Assembly: GCF_002917885.1 (NCBI RefSeq)
Contig: NZ_PQNY01000008.1
Coordinates: 90,240-154,239, forward strand
Reading direction: 5' to 3'
DNA length: 64,000 nt
Origin: Flavobacterium croceum DSM 17960
GTDB taxonomy: Bacteria; Bacteroidota; Bacteroidia; Flavobacteriales; Flavobacteriaceae
How positions within the stretch are numbered: the first letter of the stretch is position 1; every line of letters begins with the position of its first letter. Shown here in pieces: positions 1-8,177 of this stretch. The notes beneath the pieces were generated by a model that was given only the letters and a program-made list of their open reading frames with translations, had not been told where the DNA came from and made no database searches. Position numbers and translations under genes: made by a program.

Positions 1-1
1 T

Positions 2-595
2 ACAAAAAAATACGATAGCACTAAAAAAGTTTCCAACGCCGATTTGGAAACCTTAAAAAAAGCAGTACAACTTTCTGCATCATCATTTGGTTTACAACCG
101 TACAAAGTAATTGTTGTAGAAAATCCAGAACTAAGAGAACAACTTGTAGAAGCTTCTTGGGGGCAACAACAAATTAAAGAAGCTTCGCACTTATTTGTAT
201 TTGCAAATATTACGGATCTTGACAATACAGACCTAGATGCATTTTTTAATAATGTACAAACCACCAGAGGATTAAAACCTGAAGATGTTGAAGGATATAA
301 AAATTTTGTGGCTGGTTTTGTAAACAATTTACCTACAGAAATAAAAAACACGTGGACTTCCAAACAAACTTATATTGCACTAAGCAATTTACTTAATGCT
401 GCTGCCGAACTAAAGATAGACGTTACACCTATGGAGGGTTTTGAACCTCAACGCTATAACGAGATATTAGGGTTAGACAAACTTGGGCTAAATGCTTCTC
501 TTGTAGCACCTATTGGCTACAGAAGTGAAGAAGATGCAACCCAGCATTTTGCAAAAGTGAGAAAACCACTAGATGAACTTTTTATAACACTTTAA
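2..595 (+). CDS. NAD(P)H-dependent nitroreductase, 5'-truncated by window edge
   Basis: This is an FMN-dependent oxidoreductase of the NfsB-like nitroreductase family, expected to reduce nitroaromatics or quinones with NAD(P)H in the cytoplasm. The frame is open from base 2 and already encodes the family's N-terminal stretch (TKKYDSTKKVS, then LSASSFGLQPYKV), so the true start lies left of the window. The TTG codon at 44 falls inside the conserved region and is not the start. Later hallmarks are ASWGQQQIKEASHLFVFAN and, near the C-terminus, a glycine-rich stretch (LGLNASLVAPIGYR). About 198 residues are visible, and I expect only 10-15 to be missing. It is followed 29 bp later by a YceI gene. 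The family call is firm; the substrate is unknown. Confidence 0.88.
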   Translation, partial: TKKYDSTKKVSNADLETLKKAVQLSASSFGLQPYKVIVVENPELREQLVEASWGQQQIKEASHLFVFANITDLDNTDLDAFFNNVQTTRGLKPEDVEGYKNFVAGFVNNLPTEIKNTWTSKQTYIALSNLLNAAAELKIDVTPMEGFEPQRYNEILGLDKLGLNASLVAPIGYRSEEDATQHFAKVRKPLDELFITL

Positions 596-624
596 ATAAT
601 TCAACAACTAAATTCAATACAAAA

Positions 625-1188
625 ATGAAAACAATCAAAACCATTGCTCTAAGCTTATTAATTGCTTTTACTACAGTAGCAACTGCGCAAACCAAACAAA
701 TTAATACCTCAAAAAGTAAAATTAACTGGGTAGGTAAAAAAGTTACAGGAAAACATGAAGGTACTGTAGATTTAAAAAGTGGCGCATTAGTATTTAAGAA
801 AAATAAATTAAAAGGTGGAACTTTTGTAGTAGATATGACTACTATTTCATCGACAGATTTACAAGGTGATTACAAAGCGAAACTTGACGGACACTTAAAA
901 GCAGACGATTTTTTTGGAACTGAAAAATACCCTACAGCAAAATTAGTATTCAAAAAAATTGGAGATAAAGGAAACGGCGTTTATGCTGTAACTGCCGATT
1001 TGACCATTAAAGATGTAACCAATTCTGTATCTTTTTTAATCACTGTAAAAGGTAACACTGCTACAACCTCATTAAAAATAGATCGTACAAAATATGGTAT
1101 TAAATATGGTTCTGGAAGCTTTTTTGATAATTTAGGGGACAAAACAATCAACGACGAGTTTGAGCTTGAAGTTTCTCTTGCTTTCTAA
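625..1188 (+). CDS. YceI family secreted protein
   Basis: This 187-residue protein starts with a clear Sec signal peptide (Lys near the start, hydrophobic core, cleavage after TVATAQ at about residue 22). The mature part is one YceI domain: SKINWVGKKVTGKHEGTVDL at the start, then the MTTISSTDL and LKADDFFGTEKYPTA segments typical of this lipocalin-like beta-barrel. YceI proteins bind isoprenoid or amide lipids in the periplasm; the ligand here cannot be read from the sequence. It lies 29 bp behind the nitroreductase, a pairing that suggests co-transcription in stress or redox physiology (inference). A strong terminator follows at 1211-1240. Confidence 0.9.
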   Translation: MKTIKTIALSLLIAFTTVATAQTKQINTSKSKINWVGKKVTGKHEGTVDLKSGALVFKKNKLKGGTFVVDMTTISSTDLQGDYKAKLDGHLKADDFFGTEKYPTAKLVFKKIGDKGNGVYAVTADLTIKDVTNSVSFLITVKGNTATTSLKIDRTKYGIKYGSGSFFDNLGDKTINDEFELEVSLAF

Positions 1189-1210
1189 AAGAACAAACCA
1201 AAACGTATTA

Positions 1211-1240
1211 AAATCCGCACCTAAAATGCGGATTTTTTGT
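1211..1240 (+). terminator. Rho-independent terminator after YceI gene
   Basis: A perfect 9-bp stem (AAATCCGCA at 1211-1219 with TGCGGATTT at 1227-1235) encloses a 7-nt loop and runs into a T tract. It closes the nitroreductase-YceI unit, 22 bp after the YceI stop. Confidence 0.85.
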
Positions 1241-1263
1241 TTAAAATAAGTTTATTTTGCACT

Positions 1264-1845
1264 ATGACTCAAAAGCGAATTTTACTTATAGATAATTACG
1301 ATAGTTTTACACACAATATTGTTCATTATTTAGAATCACAATCGTGTACTGTAGAAGTATGGCGCAACGATGAGTTTGATATAGAAGAAGTAAACGATTT
1401 TCAAAACATACTTCTATCGCCTGGACCAGGTTTACCTCAACAAGCTGGTAATACGCTAAAAGTGCTTGAGCAATACTATACCCATAAAAATATATTAGGT
1501 ATTTGCTTAGGTCATCAAGCTATGGCGGTGTTTTTTGGCGCCACCTTAATCAATTTAACCAAACCTTATCACGGAAGGCAATCTTCAATAAATATTATTG
1601 AACCTAATACGGTTTTATTTAAAAACCTACCCAATACTTTTAATGTAGGTCGCTACCATTCTTGGTCAGTAGATCCAAACTCTGTACCCAGCACTTTACA
1701 AATTACCGCTGTTGATACTGAAAACCACATTTTAGCTTTACAACATAGTTTGTACCCAATTATGTCTGTTCAATTTCATCCAGAGAGTATACTTACTCAA
1801 TACGGCAAACAAATTATGGCAAACTGGGTAAATAGTCTACCTTAA
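1264..1845 (+). CDS. Glutamine amidotransferase component of anthranilate/aminodeoxychorismate synthase
   Basis: This class I glutamine amidotransferase supplies ammonia to a chorismate-using partner, giving anthranilate (TrpG) or 4-amino-4-deoxychorismate for folate (PabA). The domain is complete: LLIDNYDSFTHNIV at the N-terminus, LSPGPGLP for the oxyanion region, GICLGHQ with the nucleophilic Cys, and VQFHPES with the catalytic His and Glu. I chose the ATG at 1264. An upstream in-frame TTG at 1237 overlaps the preceding terminator tail. About 193 residues, normal for the family. No trp or pab partner gene is nearby, so TrpG cannot be separated from PabA. The stand-alone position slightly favours PabA or a shared subunit. 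Confidence 0.85.
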   Translation: MTQKRILLIDNYDSFTHNIVHYLESQSCTVEVWRNDEFDIEEVNDFQNILLSPGPGLPQQAGNTLKVLEQYYTHKNILGICLGHQAMAVFFGATLINLTKPYHGRQSSINIIEPNTVLFKNLPNTFNVGRYHSWSVDPNSVPSTLQITAVDTENHILALQHSLYPIMSVQFHPESILTQYGKQIMANWVNSLP

Positions 1846-1893
1846 TTGCTAATTACCTCGTGTTTGTAGTGTAAAAAAATTGTTAAACCGAAA

Positions 1894-1926
1894 TTAAACA
1901 CTTGTTTAATTTAAACATTTGTTTAA
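1894..1926. promoter_or_regulatory. Two tandem perfect palindromes, likely TetR operators
   Basis: Two copies of TTAAACA-nn-TGTTTAA occur at 1894-1909 (centre CT) and 1911-1926 (centre TT). Each has perfect 7-bp arms, and the centres are 17 bp apart. They lie 34 bp upstream of a TetR-family regulator and cover its promoter. Short palindromes of this size are typical TetR operators, so autorepression of the downstream efflux operon is the natural reading (inference). Confidence 0.75.
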
Positions 1927-1931
1927 TTTTG
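1902..1931 (+). promoter_or_regulatory. Promoter of the TetR-efflux operon
   Basis: A TTG at 1902-1904 stands 19 bp before TAATTTTG at 1924-1931. This matches the Bacteroidota sigma-A promoter form TTG-N17..23-TAnnTTTG. The TTG sits in the first palindrome and the TAATTTTG element overlaps the end of the second, so a bound repressor would block RNA polymerase. The regulator's ATG is 28 bp downstream. Confidence 0.65.
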
Positions 1932-1959
1932 CATTGTTATTTTAAATTTAAATTTAGCA

Positions 1960-2580
1960 ATGGATTTTAATGACAAACAAATAGAAATTATTGATATCGC
2001 AGAACAATTATTCGCGCTACAAGGTTACGATGGTACTTCGGTAAGAGATATTGCATCTAAAGCAAACATCAATGTAGCAATGATTTCTTATTATTTTGGT
2101 TCTAAAGAAAAGCTACTCGAAGCCATACTGATTTATAAAATGAGTGGAACAAAACTAGAATTAAAATCTGTTTTAGATAAAAACATTTCTCCGCTTCAAA
2201 AAATTGATGAGCTAATAGCGTACTATATCAAAAAAATATATTCCAATGTAGCCTTATATCAAATTATGCATACCGAAATTATGCACAAAAAAAGAGAGGC
2301 TCATATGCCCGAAATAAGTAAAATAAAGAAACAAAATCTAGCCTATATCCAAGCTATTGTTGATGAAGGATTTTTGCAAGGCGTATTTAAAAACAAAATA
2401 GATACGGCAGTAATTCCAAGTATGATTATAGGCACATTTATGTATTTTGTAAACAATAAACACCACATGATGGATATATTACAATTGCAAAATGACACCG
2501 CTTTTAATCACTATGTTGAAAACCAATTGGTACAACACATACAGCAATCTGTAAAAGGATTATTATTGTATACTACTTAA
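1960..2580 (+). CDS. TetR/AcrR family transcriptional regulator
   Basis: This 206-residue one-component regulator has the TetR N-terminal DNA-binding domain at about residues 8-55: IIDIAEQLFALQGYDGTSVR, then the recognition helix region INVAMISYYFGSKEKLL. The C-terminal helical ligand domain contains a motif shared with other Bacteroidota efflux regulators (YQIMHTEIMHKKREAHMP). It is the first gene of a tight unit with an outer-membrane channel, membrane-fusion protein and MFS pump (gaps of 20, 3 and 3 bp). It probably senses a toxic compound and represses its own operon through the palindromes at 1894-1926. The inducer is unknown. Confidence 0.92.
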   Translation: MDFNDKQIEIIDIAEQLFALQGYDGTSVRDIASKANINVAMISYYFGSKEKLLEAILIYKMSGTKLELKSVLDKNISPLQKIDELIAYYIKKIYSNVALYQIMHTEIMHKKREAHMPEISKIKKQNLAYIQAIVDEGFLQGVFKNKIDTAVIPSMIIGTFMYFVNNKHHMMDILQLQNDTAFNHYVENQLVQHIQQSVKGLLLYTT

Positions 2581-2600
2581 AAACAAACAATTACCACTAT

Positions 2601-3923
2601 ATGAAAATAACATATAAAATAATTCTCTTTTTTTTAATTTCAGCGCCTATTGTTTCAGCTCAAGAAACAAAAAAGCTTTCATTAAAAGAAGCTATTGTAT
2701 TAGTAACAAGTCAAAGTAAAGAAGTAGCCTTGTCAAAATTACAAACGCAAGCATCTCTACTCGAATTACAAAAAATGAGAGATAATCAATATCCTAATCT
2801 AAAAATTTCGGGAGAATATTTACGTCTTACCAATGCTAATGCAAGTTTAAAAATCCCGATGAGTTCTTCGGGCAACTCGCAAAATGGCAGCGGAGTATCG
2901 GTAAGCAGTTTACTTTTGGGGCAGGCTAATGTAAACATGCCTGTTTTTGCTGGATTCAAACTTCAAAATAGCATAAGTGCGTCAAAAGCTATGTACGAGG
3001 CAGAAAAACTGACAGCTCAACAAACCAAAGAACAACTTGCCTTGCAAGTAACAAAACTTTTTGCACAATTATACCAAGCAGATCAAACCATAATGCTGAT
3101 TGCTGAAAATATAAAAAGTGCTCAGCAAAGAGAAAAAGATTTTGATGCCTTAATGCAAAACGGATTGATCACAAAAAATGATTTGTTAAAAGTGCAACTT
3201 CAAGTTTCCAATTTACAAATTGCTCTTGATACTGCTCAAAAAAACAGAAATGTTTTAAATTACCAATTATCAAAACTTCTCGATTTACCTCAACCTACAA
3301 CAATAGAAATTAATATTGATGCTGTACAAAAAGACATGCAAGAGTCTTTACTCCGTGCCAATCAATCCAACAGAAGCGATCTAGAAGCTCTACAACAACA
3401 AATAAAAGCATCAGAATATGCCATTAAAGTTGCTAAATCCAACTATTACCCTGCTCTAGCGCTTACAGGTGGCTACATTGCTTTTGATTTGCAAAATGTA
3501 TTACGTGTTTCTAATGCTATGAATTTTGGAGTAGGCATTTCTTATGATGTGGCTTCTATTTTTAAAAACAAAAAAGAAGTCAATCTCTCTAAAACCAAGT
3601 CTGAACAACTTAAAGTATCGAGCGAAATACTAAAAAATAAAATCGACGAAGAAATACAAGCTGCTTCAGAAAATTACAATTTATCTCAAAAGCAAAACAA
3701 AGTTTATCAAAAATCTGTAGAGCAAAGTACCGAAAACTATAGAATAATCAACGATAAATACACCAATGGCCTAGCCAATACAACAGATTTACTAGATGCC
3801 GATGTATTACAACTTCAAAGTAAAATTAATTTAGCTTTATCTCAAGCTGATATTGCTTTAAAATATTACGAATTACAATTTGCACAAGGAAATTTGCTAA
3901 ACTCACTCAATATATCTAAGTAA
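2601..3923 (+). CDS. TolC family outer membrane efflux channel
   Basis: This 440-residue protein has a Sec signal peptide (cleavage near IVSAQ, about residue 21) and two OEP repeats made of long amphipathic helices. The pattern KLSLKEAIVLVTSQSKEVALSK at the N-terminus and ENYRIINDKYTNGLANTTDLLDAD near the C-terminus is diagnostic of TolC-like trimers. It forms the outer-membrane exit duct for the pump encoded just downstream, 3 bp before the membrane-fusion gene. Length is normal for Bacteroidota members. Confidence 0.92.
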   Translation: MKITYKIILFFLISAPIVSAQETKKLSLKEAIVLVTSQSKEVALSKLQTQASLLELQKMRDNQYPNLKISGEYLRLTNANASLKIPMSSSGNSQNGSGVSVSSLLLGQANVNMPVFAGFKLQNSISASKAMYEAEKLTAQQTKEQLALQVTKLFAQLYQADQTIMLIAENIKSAQQREKDFDALMQNGLITKNDLLKVQLQVSNLQIALDTAQKNRNVLNYQLSKLLDLPQPTTIEINIDAVQKDMQESLLRANQSNRSDLEALQQQIKASEYAIKVAKSNYYPALALTGGYIAFDLQNVLRVSNAMNFGVGISYDVASIFKNKKEVNLSKTKSEQLKVSSEILKNKIDEEIQAASENYNLSQKQNKVYQKSVEQSTENYRIINDKYTNGLANTTDLLDADVLQLQSKINLALSQADIALKYYELQFAQGNLLNSLNISK

Positions 3924-3926
3924 ATT

Positions 3927-5012
3927 ATGAAAAATTCAAATACAAAAACAAATAAAAAATTCATTACCATTTTTGCTACATTACTAATCGTAGGCGGAGG
4001 TTATGGAATATACAAGTACCTACATGGTCAAGCACACGAAATTACAGACGATGCTCAAATAGAAAAAAACATCAGTCCTGTAGTACCAAAAGTAGGCGGA
4101 TATGTAAACAAAGTATATGTAAAAGACAACGATATTGTAAAAAAAGGCGATACCCTTTTTGTTATTGACAATAAAGATTATTTGGTAAAACTAGAAGAAG
4201 CCAAAGCAGCCTATATAGCCGCACAAGATAGTTACGAAGCATCAAAAGCAGATATCGGCACAGCAGAAGCTACAGTTTCTGTATCTGATGCAAATGTAAA
4301 ATCGGCAACAGAAAATATTGAATCGGCCAAAATACGACTTACTAGAGCCACAAATGATTTTGACAGATATGCCAATCTATACAAAAACCATTCTATTACC
4401 AAACAACAATACGAGCAAGCCGAAGCAACAAAACTAGAAGCTCAAACACAATTGCGCATCTTGCAAGAACAACAAAAGGCAAGCTCATTTCAAAAGAAAG
4501 TGGCTTCAAATCGCACAAATGTAACTTCCAAACAAACAAAGGTTGCTTTAGCCAACATTAGCCGTGCCAAAGCCAGCGTAGATGCCGCACAACTCAATGT
4601 AAACTACACAGTTGTTGTAGCTCCATACGACGGGCAAGTATCTAAAATAAATGTGCAACCAGGACAATTTATTCAGCCAGGGCAATCGCTATTTTACATT
4701 ATTGGAAATCATGATATGTGGGTGGTTGCAAACTTCAAAGAAACACAACTTAACAAAATGCTTGAAGGCCAAGAGGTAAAAATTCATGTAGATGCATTTC
4801 CAGATGATGAGTTTGAAGGCAAAATTGTTTCTTTCTCTCCAGCAACTGGTGCAAAATTTTCTATTCTACCTCCTGATAATGCAACAGGTAATTTTGTAAA
4901 AACAATTCAACGTTTGCCTGTAAAAATCTCATTTACAGAACAAAATGACAAAAATAAACTGAGCAAGTTACGACCAGGAATGAATGTAACTGTAGATGTA
5001 CATACCAAATAA
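3927..5012 (+). CDS. HlyD/EmrA family membrane-fusion protein
   Basis: This periplasmic adaptor joins the inner-membrane pump to the TolC channel. It is 361 residues with one N-terminal transmembrane helix (about 12-32), then a split lipoyl/barrel-sandwich domain (VPKVGGYVNKVYVKDNDIVKKGD early; VVAPYDGQVSKINVQPGQFI late) interrupted by a long alpha-hairpin rich in Ala, Gln and Lys (about 85-205), then a beta-barrel domain. This is the EmrA arrangement that partners 14-helix DHA2 pumps, agreeing with the gene 3 bp downstream. Confidence 0.92.
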   Translation: MKNSNTKTNKKFITIFATLLIVGGGYGIYKYLHGQAHEITDDAQIEKNISPVVPKVGGYVNKVYVKDNDIVKKGDTLFVIDNKDYLVKLEEAKAAYIAAQDSYEASKADIGTAEATVSVSDANVKSATENIESAKIRLTRATNDFDRYANLYKNHSITKQQYEQAEATKLEAQTQLRILQEQQKASSFQKKVASNRTNVTSKQTKVALANISRAKASVDAAQLNVNYTVVVAPYDGQVSKINVQPGQFIQPGQSLFYIIGNHDMWVVANFKETQLNKMLEGQEVKIHVDAFPDDEFEGKIVSFSPATGAKFSILPPDNATGNFVKTIQRLPVKISFTEQNDKNKLSKLRPGMNVTVDVHTK

Positions 5013-5015
5013 ACT

Positions 5016-6599
5016 ATGGCAATTACGCAACAAGAAGATTTAGTTGAATACGGTTTTAGAAGGGTAATTATTACAATTACTGCCGTTTTATGCGCGCTTC
5101 TAGAAATTGTAGATACTACTATTGTAAATGTAGCTTTAACCAACATGAGAGGTAGCCTTGGGGCTACTCTAACCGACATTGCATGGGTAATTACAGCCTA
5201 TGCTATTGCAAACGTTATTATTATACCCATGACGAGTTGGTTGTCGCAACAATTTGGTAGACGAAATTATTTTGCTGCATCAATCATACTGTTTACAGTT
5301 GCCTCATTTTTATGTGGTAATGCTTCTAACATTTGGGAGCTGGTAATATTTAGGTTTATTCAAGGTTTGGGCGGAGGGGCTCTTTTGGTTACTGCACAAA
5401 CTATTATTACTGAAAGTTACCCTACAGAAAAAAGAGGAATGGCTCAAGCCATTTATGGTATGGGGGTTATTGTTGGTCCAACCCTTGGTCCGCCATTGGG
5501 AGGATATATTGTAGACAATTTTTCGTGGCCTTATATTTTTTATATCAATATTCCTATTGGTATTGCAGCAACTTTTTTAACATTAAGCTTTGTAAAAAGT
5601 CCAAAATATGGTAATAAATTGAGTGCAAACCAAGTAGATTGGTGGGGTATTATTACTTTATCGGCTTTTATAGGTTCGTTGCAATATGTACTCGAACATG
5701 GACAACAAGATGATTGGTTTAACAACACAACCATTGTAACATTGTGTATTGTTTCTTTTGTAGGACTATTGCTCTTTTTGTGGAGAGAACTTACCTATGA
5801 ACACCCAATAGTAAACTTGAGCGTACTTAAAGATAGTAATTTGCAAATTGGTATTTTACTTGGTTTTATACTTGGTTTTGGTCTTTATGGCTCTACACTT
5901 ATTATTCCTATTTACACACAATCTATATTGGGTTGGACAGCTACAGATGCTGGGCTACTATTAATACCTGGTTCAATCACTACCGCATTTATGATGCCTT
6001 TTGTAGGTAGAATGATACAAAAAGGTGTACCGCAAAAGTATATGGTAGCGTTTGGTTTTGGTGTGTTTTTTTTATTTACCTATTGGATGTATACTGTAAT
6101 GACGCCAGACACTGGGGTAGAACATTTTTACTGGCCATTAATACTAAGAGGTGTAGGTTTAGGATTGCTTTTTGTACCAATAACCACTCTATCGCTATCG
6201 TCTCTAAAAGGAAAAGAAATTGGCGAAGGAGCTGCCTTTACAGGTATGATGCGACAATTGGGAGGTTCGTTTGGGGTAGCTATTATCACTACTTTTATTT
6301 CTAGGTTTACACAAAAACACCGCATCGATTTAATTGGTAATATAGACCCGACCCGACCCGAAGTACAACAAAAAATAAATATGCTCCAAAAATCATTTGT
6401 AGCAAAAGGCTATACGCCCAATGAGGCACTAGCCAAAGCGCATCAAATATTTGAATTTTCAATTATAAAACAAAGTACTGTAATGTCTTACATGGATATA
6501 TTTTTGTACTTAGGGGTAATCTTTTTATGTTCAATACCACTTATATTTTTAGCCAAAAAAACAAAGAATAAGATAAACCCAGCAGATGCTATGCACTAA
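5016..6599 (+). CDS. DHA2 family MFS multidrug transporter (EmrB type)
   Basis: This 527-residue inner-membrane drug/proton antiporter has 14 predicted helices. DHA2 signatures are visible: EIVDTTIVNVALTNMRGSLG in helix 1 (motif D1), GRRNYFAAS after helix 2 (motif A), and GMGVIVGPTLGPPLGGYIV in helix 5 (antiporter motif C). It is the last gene of the TetR-TolC-HlyD-EmrB unit. Three perfect ACCCG units lie at 6346-6360 within the coding sequence (IDPTRPEVQ), near the C-terminal loop. The gene ends only 2 bp from the convergent yaaA gene, and I see no terminator between them. Substrate range is not predictable. Confidence 0.93.
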   Translation: MAITQQEDLVEYGFRRVIITITAVLCALLEIVDTTIVNVALTNMRGSLGATLTDIAWVITAYAIANVIIIPMTSWLSQQFGRRNYFAASIILFTVASFLCGNASNIWELVIFRFIQGLGGGALLVTAQTIITESYPTEKRGMAQAIYGMGVIVGPTLGPPLGGYIVDNFSWPYIFYINIPIGIAATFLTLSFVKSPKYGNKLSANQVDWWGIITLSAFIGSLQYVLEHGQQDDWFNNTTIVTLCIVSFVGLLLFLWRELTYEHPIVNLSVLKDSNLQIGILLGFILGFGLYGSTLIIPIYTQSILGWTATDAGLLLIPGSITTAFMMPFVGRMIQKGVPQKYMVAFGFGVFFLFTYWMYTVMTPDTGVEHFYWPLILRGVGLGLLFVPITTLSLSSLKGKEIGEGAAFTGMMRQLGGSFGVAIITTFISRFTQKHRIDLIGNIDPTRPEVQQKINMLQKSFVAKGYTPNEALAKAHQIFEFSIIKQSTVMSYMDIFLYLGVIFLCSIPLIFLAKKTKNKINPADAMH

Positions 6600-6601
6600 T
6601 G

Positions 6602-7363
6602 CTATCTGGTAAATACAAGTGTATTTCCTTTACTTAGGTTTGCATCAAAAGCATAGCCTTCGTAGTTAAAGAGCTTGAGTTCTTCTAGTGTATTTACGTT
6701 TTGATCCAAAATGTAACGCACCATAAGTCCTCTAGCTTTTTTGGCAAAGAAAGAAATCATTTTCAATTTGCCATCTTTATAGTCTTTAAATTCTGGAGTA
6801 ATGATGGTGGCTTTTATTTTTTTTGCATCTACAGCCGAAAAATATTCTTTGCTTGCCAAATTGATAAACAATTCACCTTGATTGAGGTTTTTATTCAGTT
6901 CTTTGGTAATGCTATCTTTCCAAAATTCGTATAGGTTTTTATTTTTACCTATTGCCAAATGTGTGCCCATCTCAAGGCGGTAAGGTTGTATTAAATCGAG
7001 TGGTTTGAGCAACCCATATAAACCCGAAAGTATGTAGAGTTTATTTTGCAATTCTGTAATTTTTTCTGGTGGTAAAGTGTAAGCGTCCAAACCAGTATAT
7101 ACATCTCCATCAAAAGCAAAAACAGCTTGCTTAGCATTGTTTACGGTAAGCTCTAGTACATTGCGTTCTTGGTTGCGTTGCCAATTAAGTTCTGCCAATT
7201 TATCAGAAATATCCATCAAATTTGACAGCGCTTTGGGTTTCAATTTTTTTAGTACTTTATCTACGCTGTGCGCCTTTTTTTCAAACACAAAATGTGTAGC
7301 TTGTGTTGTGGGAGCTGGCGTTTCAAAATTGAGCGATTTTGCCGGAGATACTACAATTTTCAT
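6602..7363 (-). CDS. yaaA: Peroxide stress protein YaaA
   Basis: This 253-residue protein is a full-length match to the YaaA/UPF0246 family. Its characteristic opening is MKIVVSPAKSLNFETP, with FDGDVYTGLDAYTL, YGLLKPLDLIQPYRLEMG and FFAKKARGLMVRYI later. In E. coli YaaA is induced by OxyR and limits DNA and protein damage by lowering intracellular free iron under hydrogen peroxide. It is convergent with the EmrB gene, with 2 bp between stops. The 198-bp upstream region (7364-7561) shows no clear operator. Confidence 0.93.
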   Translation of the reverse strand: MKIVVSPAKSLNFETPAPTTQATHFVFEKKAHSVDKVLKKLKPKALSNLMDISDKLAELNWQRNQERNVLELTVNNAKQAVFAFDGDVYTGLDAYTLPPEKITELQNKLYILSGLYGLLKPLDLIQPYRLEMGTHLAIGKNKNLYEFWKDSITKELNKNLNQGELFINLASKEYFSAVDAKKIKATIITPEFKDYKDGKLKMISFFAKKARGLMVRYILDQNVNTLEELKLFNYEGYAFDANLSKGNTLVFTR

Positions 7364-7591
7364 AGTCGATAATTCTTTGTTATTCTAGGTTTGTTCGTTA
7401 TAGCCTATCGGTATTGGCAATGGTTTACCAAACGTAGTGCTGATGCAATTTTATACTAAACTGCTAAAAAATAAACAGTCAAAAATAGGTCTCAAAATTA
7501 ACCTTTTTAGCGCAAAAAAATATAAGTAGTGCAAAGCATTTTATAAAAATTAACTTTACCTTTGACCTCTCAAAAAAAATACACAATCAAT

Positions 7592-8128
7592 ATGGTTTAC
7601 AAGTTTAGAGTTATTCTCGACACAGAGGAAGACATCTTTAGAGATATTGCTATACAAAGTCAAGATACCCTAGAAGATTTACACAACACAATAGTAAATG
7701 CTTTTGGGTTTGATGGTAAAGAAATTGCCTCTTTTTATACTTGCGATGACAACTGGAATCAAGAAGATGAAATTTCGCTTTTTGACACTGGCGATGTACC
7801 TGGCGAACAGCGCACTATGGCAGACTTTGTACTCGAAGATATTTTGTATGAAGAGCAAACCAAAATTATTTACGTATACGATTTTATAAGTATGTGGACA
7901 TTTTTGGTAGAACTTGCCGCTATAGAACCCGAAGTTGCTGGAGAGAGCTACCCTGCCCTATTGTATTCGCATGGTGAAATGCCAGAAAATGCACCCGAAA
8001 AAGAATTTGATGCCGAAGACGACCATTTTCACAGTGAATTTGAAGATGATTTTGATGAAGACGATTTTGATATGTTTGACGGCGATGATAGTTTTGAAGA
8101 TTTCGGATTTGAAGAAAACTGGAATTAA
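7592..8128 (+). CDS. pRiA4b ORF-3 / 'IS1096 passenger TnpR' domain protein with acidic tail
   Basis: The N-terminal ~115 residues (MVYKFRVILDTEEDIFRDIAI; FGFDGKEIASFYTCDDNW; IYVYDFISMWTFLVEL) match the plasmid pRiA4b ORF-3-like family, often labelled IS1096 passenger TnpR. That label is historical: no transposase or terminal repeats are present. The last ~45 residues are strongly acidic (runs of Asp, Glu and Phe). I chose the ATG at 7592 because the upstream in-frame TTG at 7562 lies inside a TACCTTTG promoter-like element (7557-7564). It is followed 49 bp later by a nucleoid-associated protein gene. Function is unknown; the acidic tail could mimic nucleic acid or bind basic proteins (speculation). 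Confidence 0.85.
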   Translation: MVYKFRVILDTEEDIFRDIAIQSQDTLEDLHNTIVNAFGFDGKEIASFYTCDDNWNQEDEISLFDTGDVPGEQRTMADFVLEDILYEEQTKIIYVYDFISMWTFLVELAAIEPEVAGESYPALLYSHGEMPENAPEKEFDAEDDHFHSEFEDDFDEDDFDMFDGDDSFEDFGFEENWN

Positions 8129-8177
8129 CACAACACACAAACTTATTTACACCAACAACTTTACATTTTTTATATAG

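Noticed and set aside
7592..8128. Mobile element suggested by the 'IS1096 passenger TnpR' family label
   Set aside because: No transposase, terminal inverted repeats or target duplications nearby; the family name is historical.
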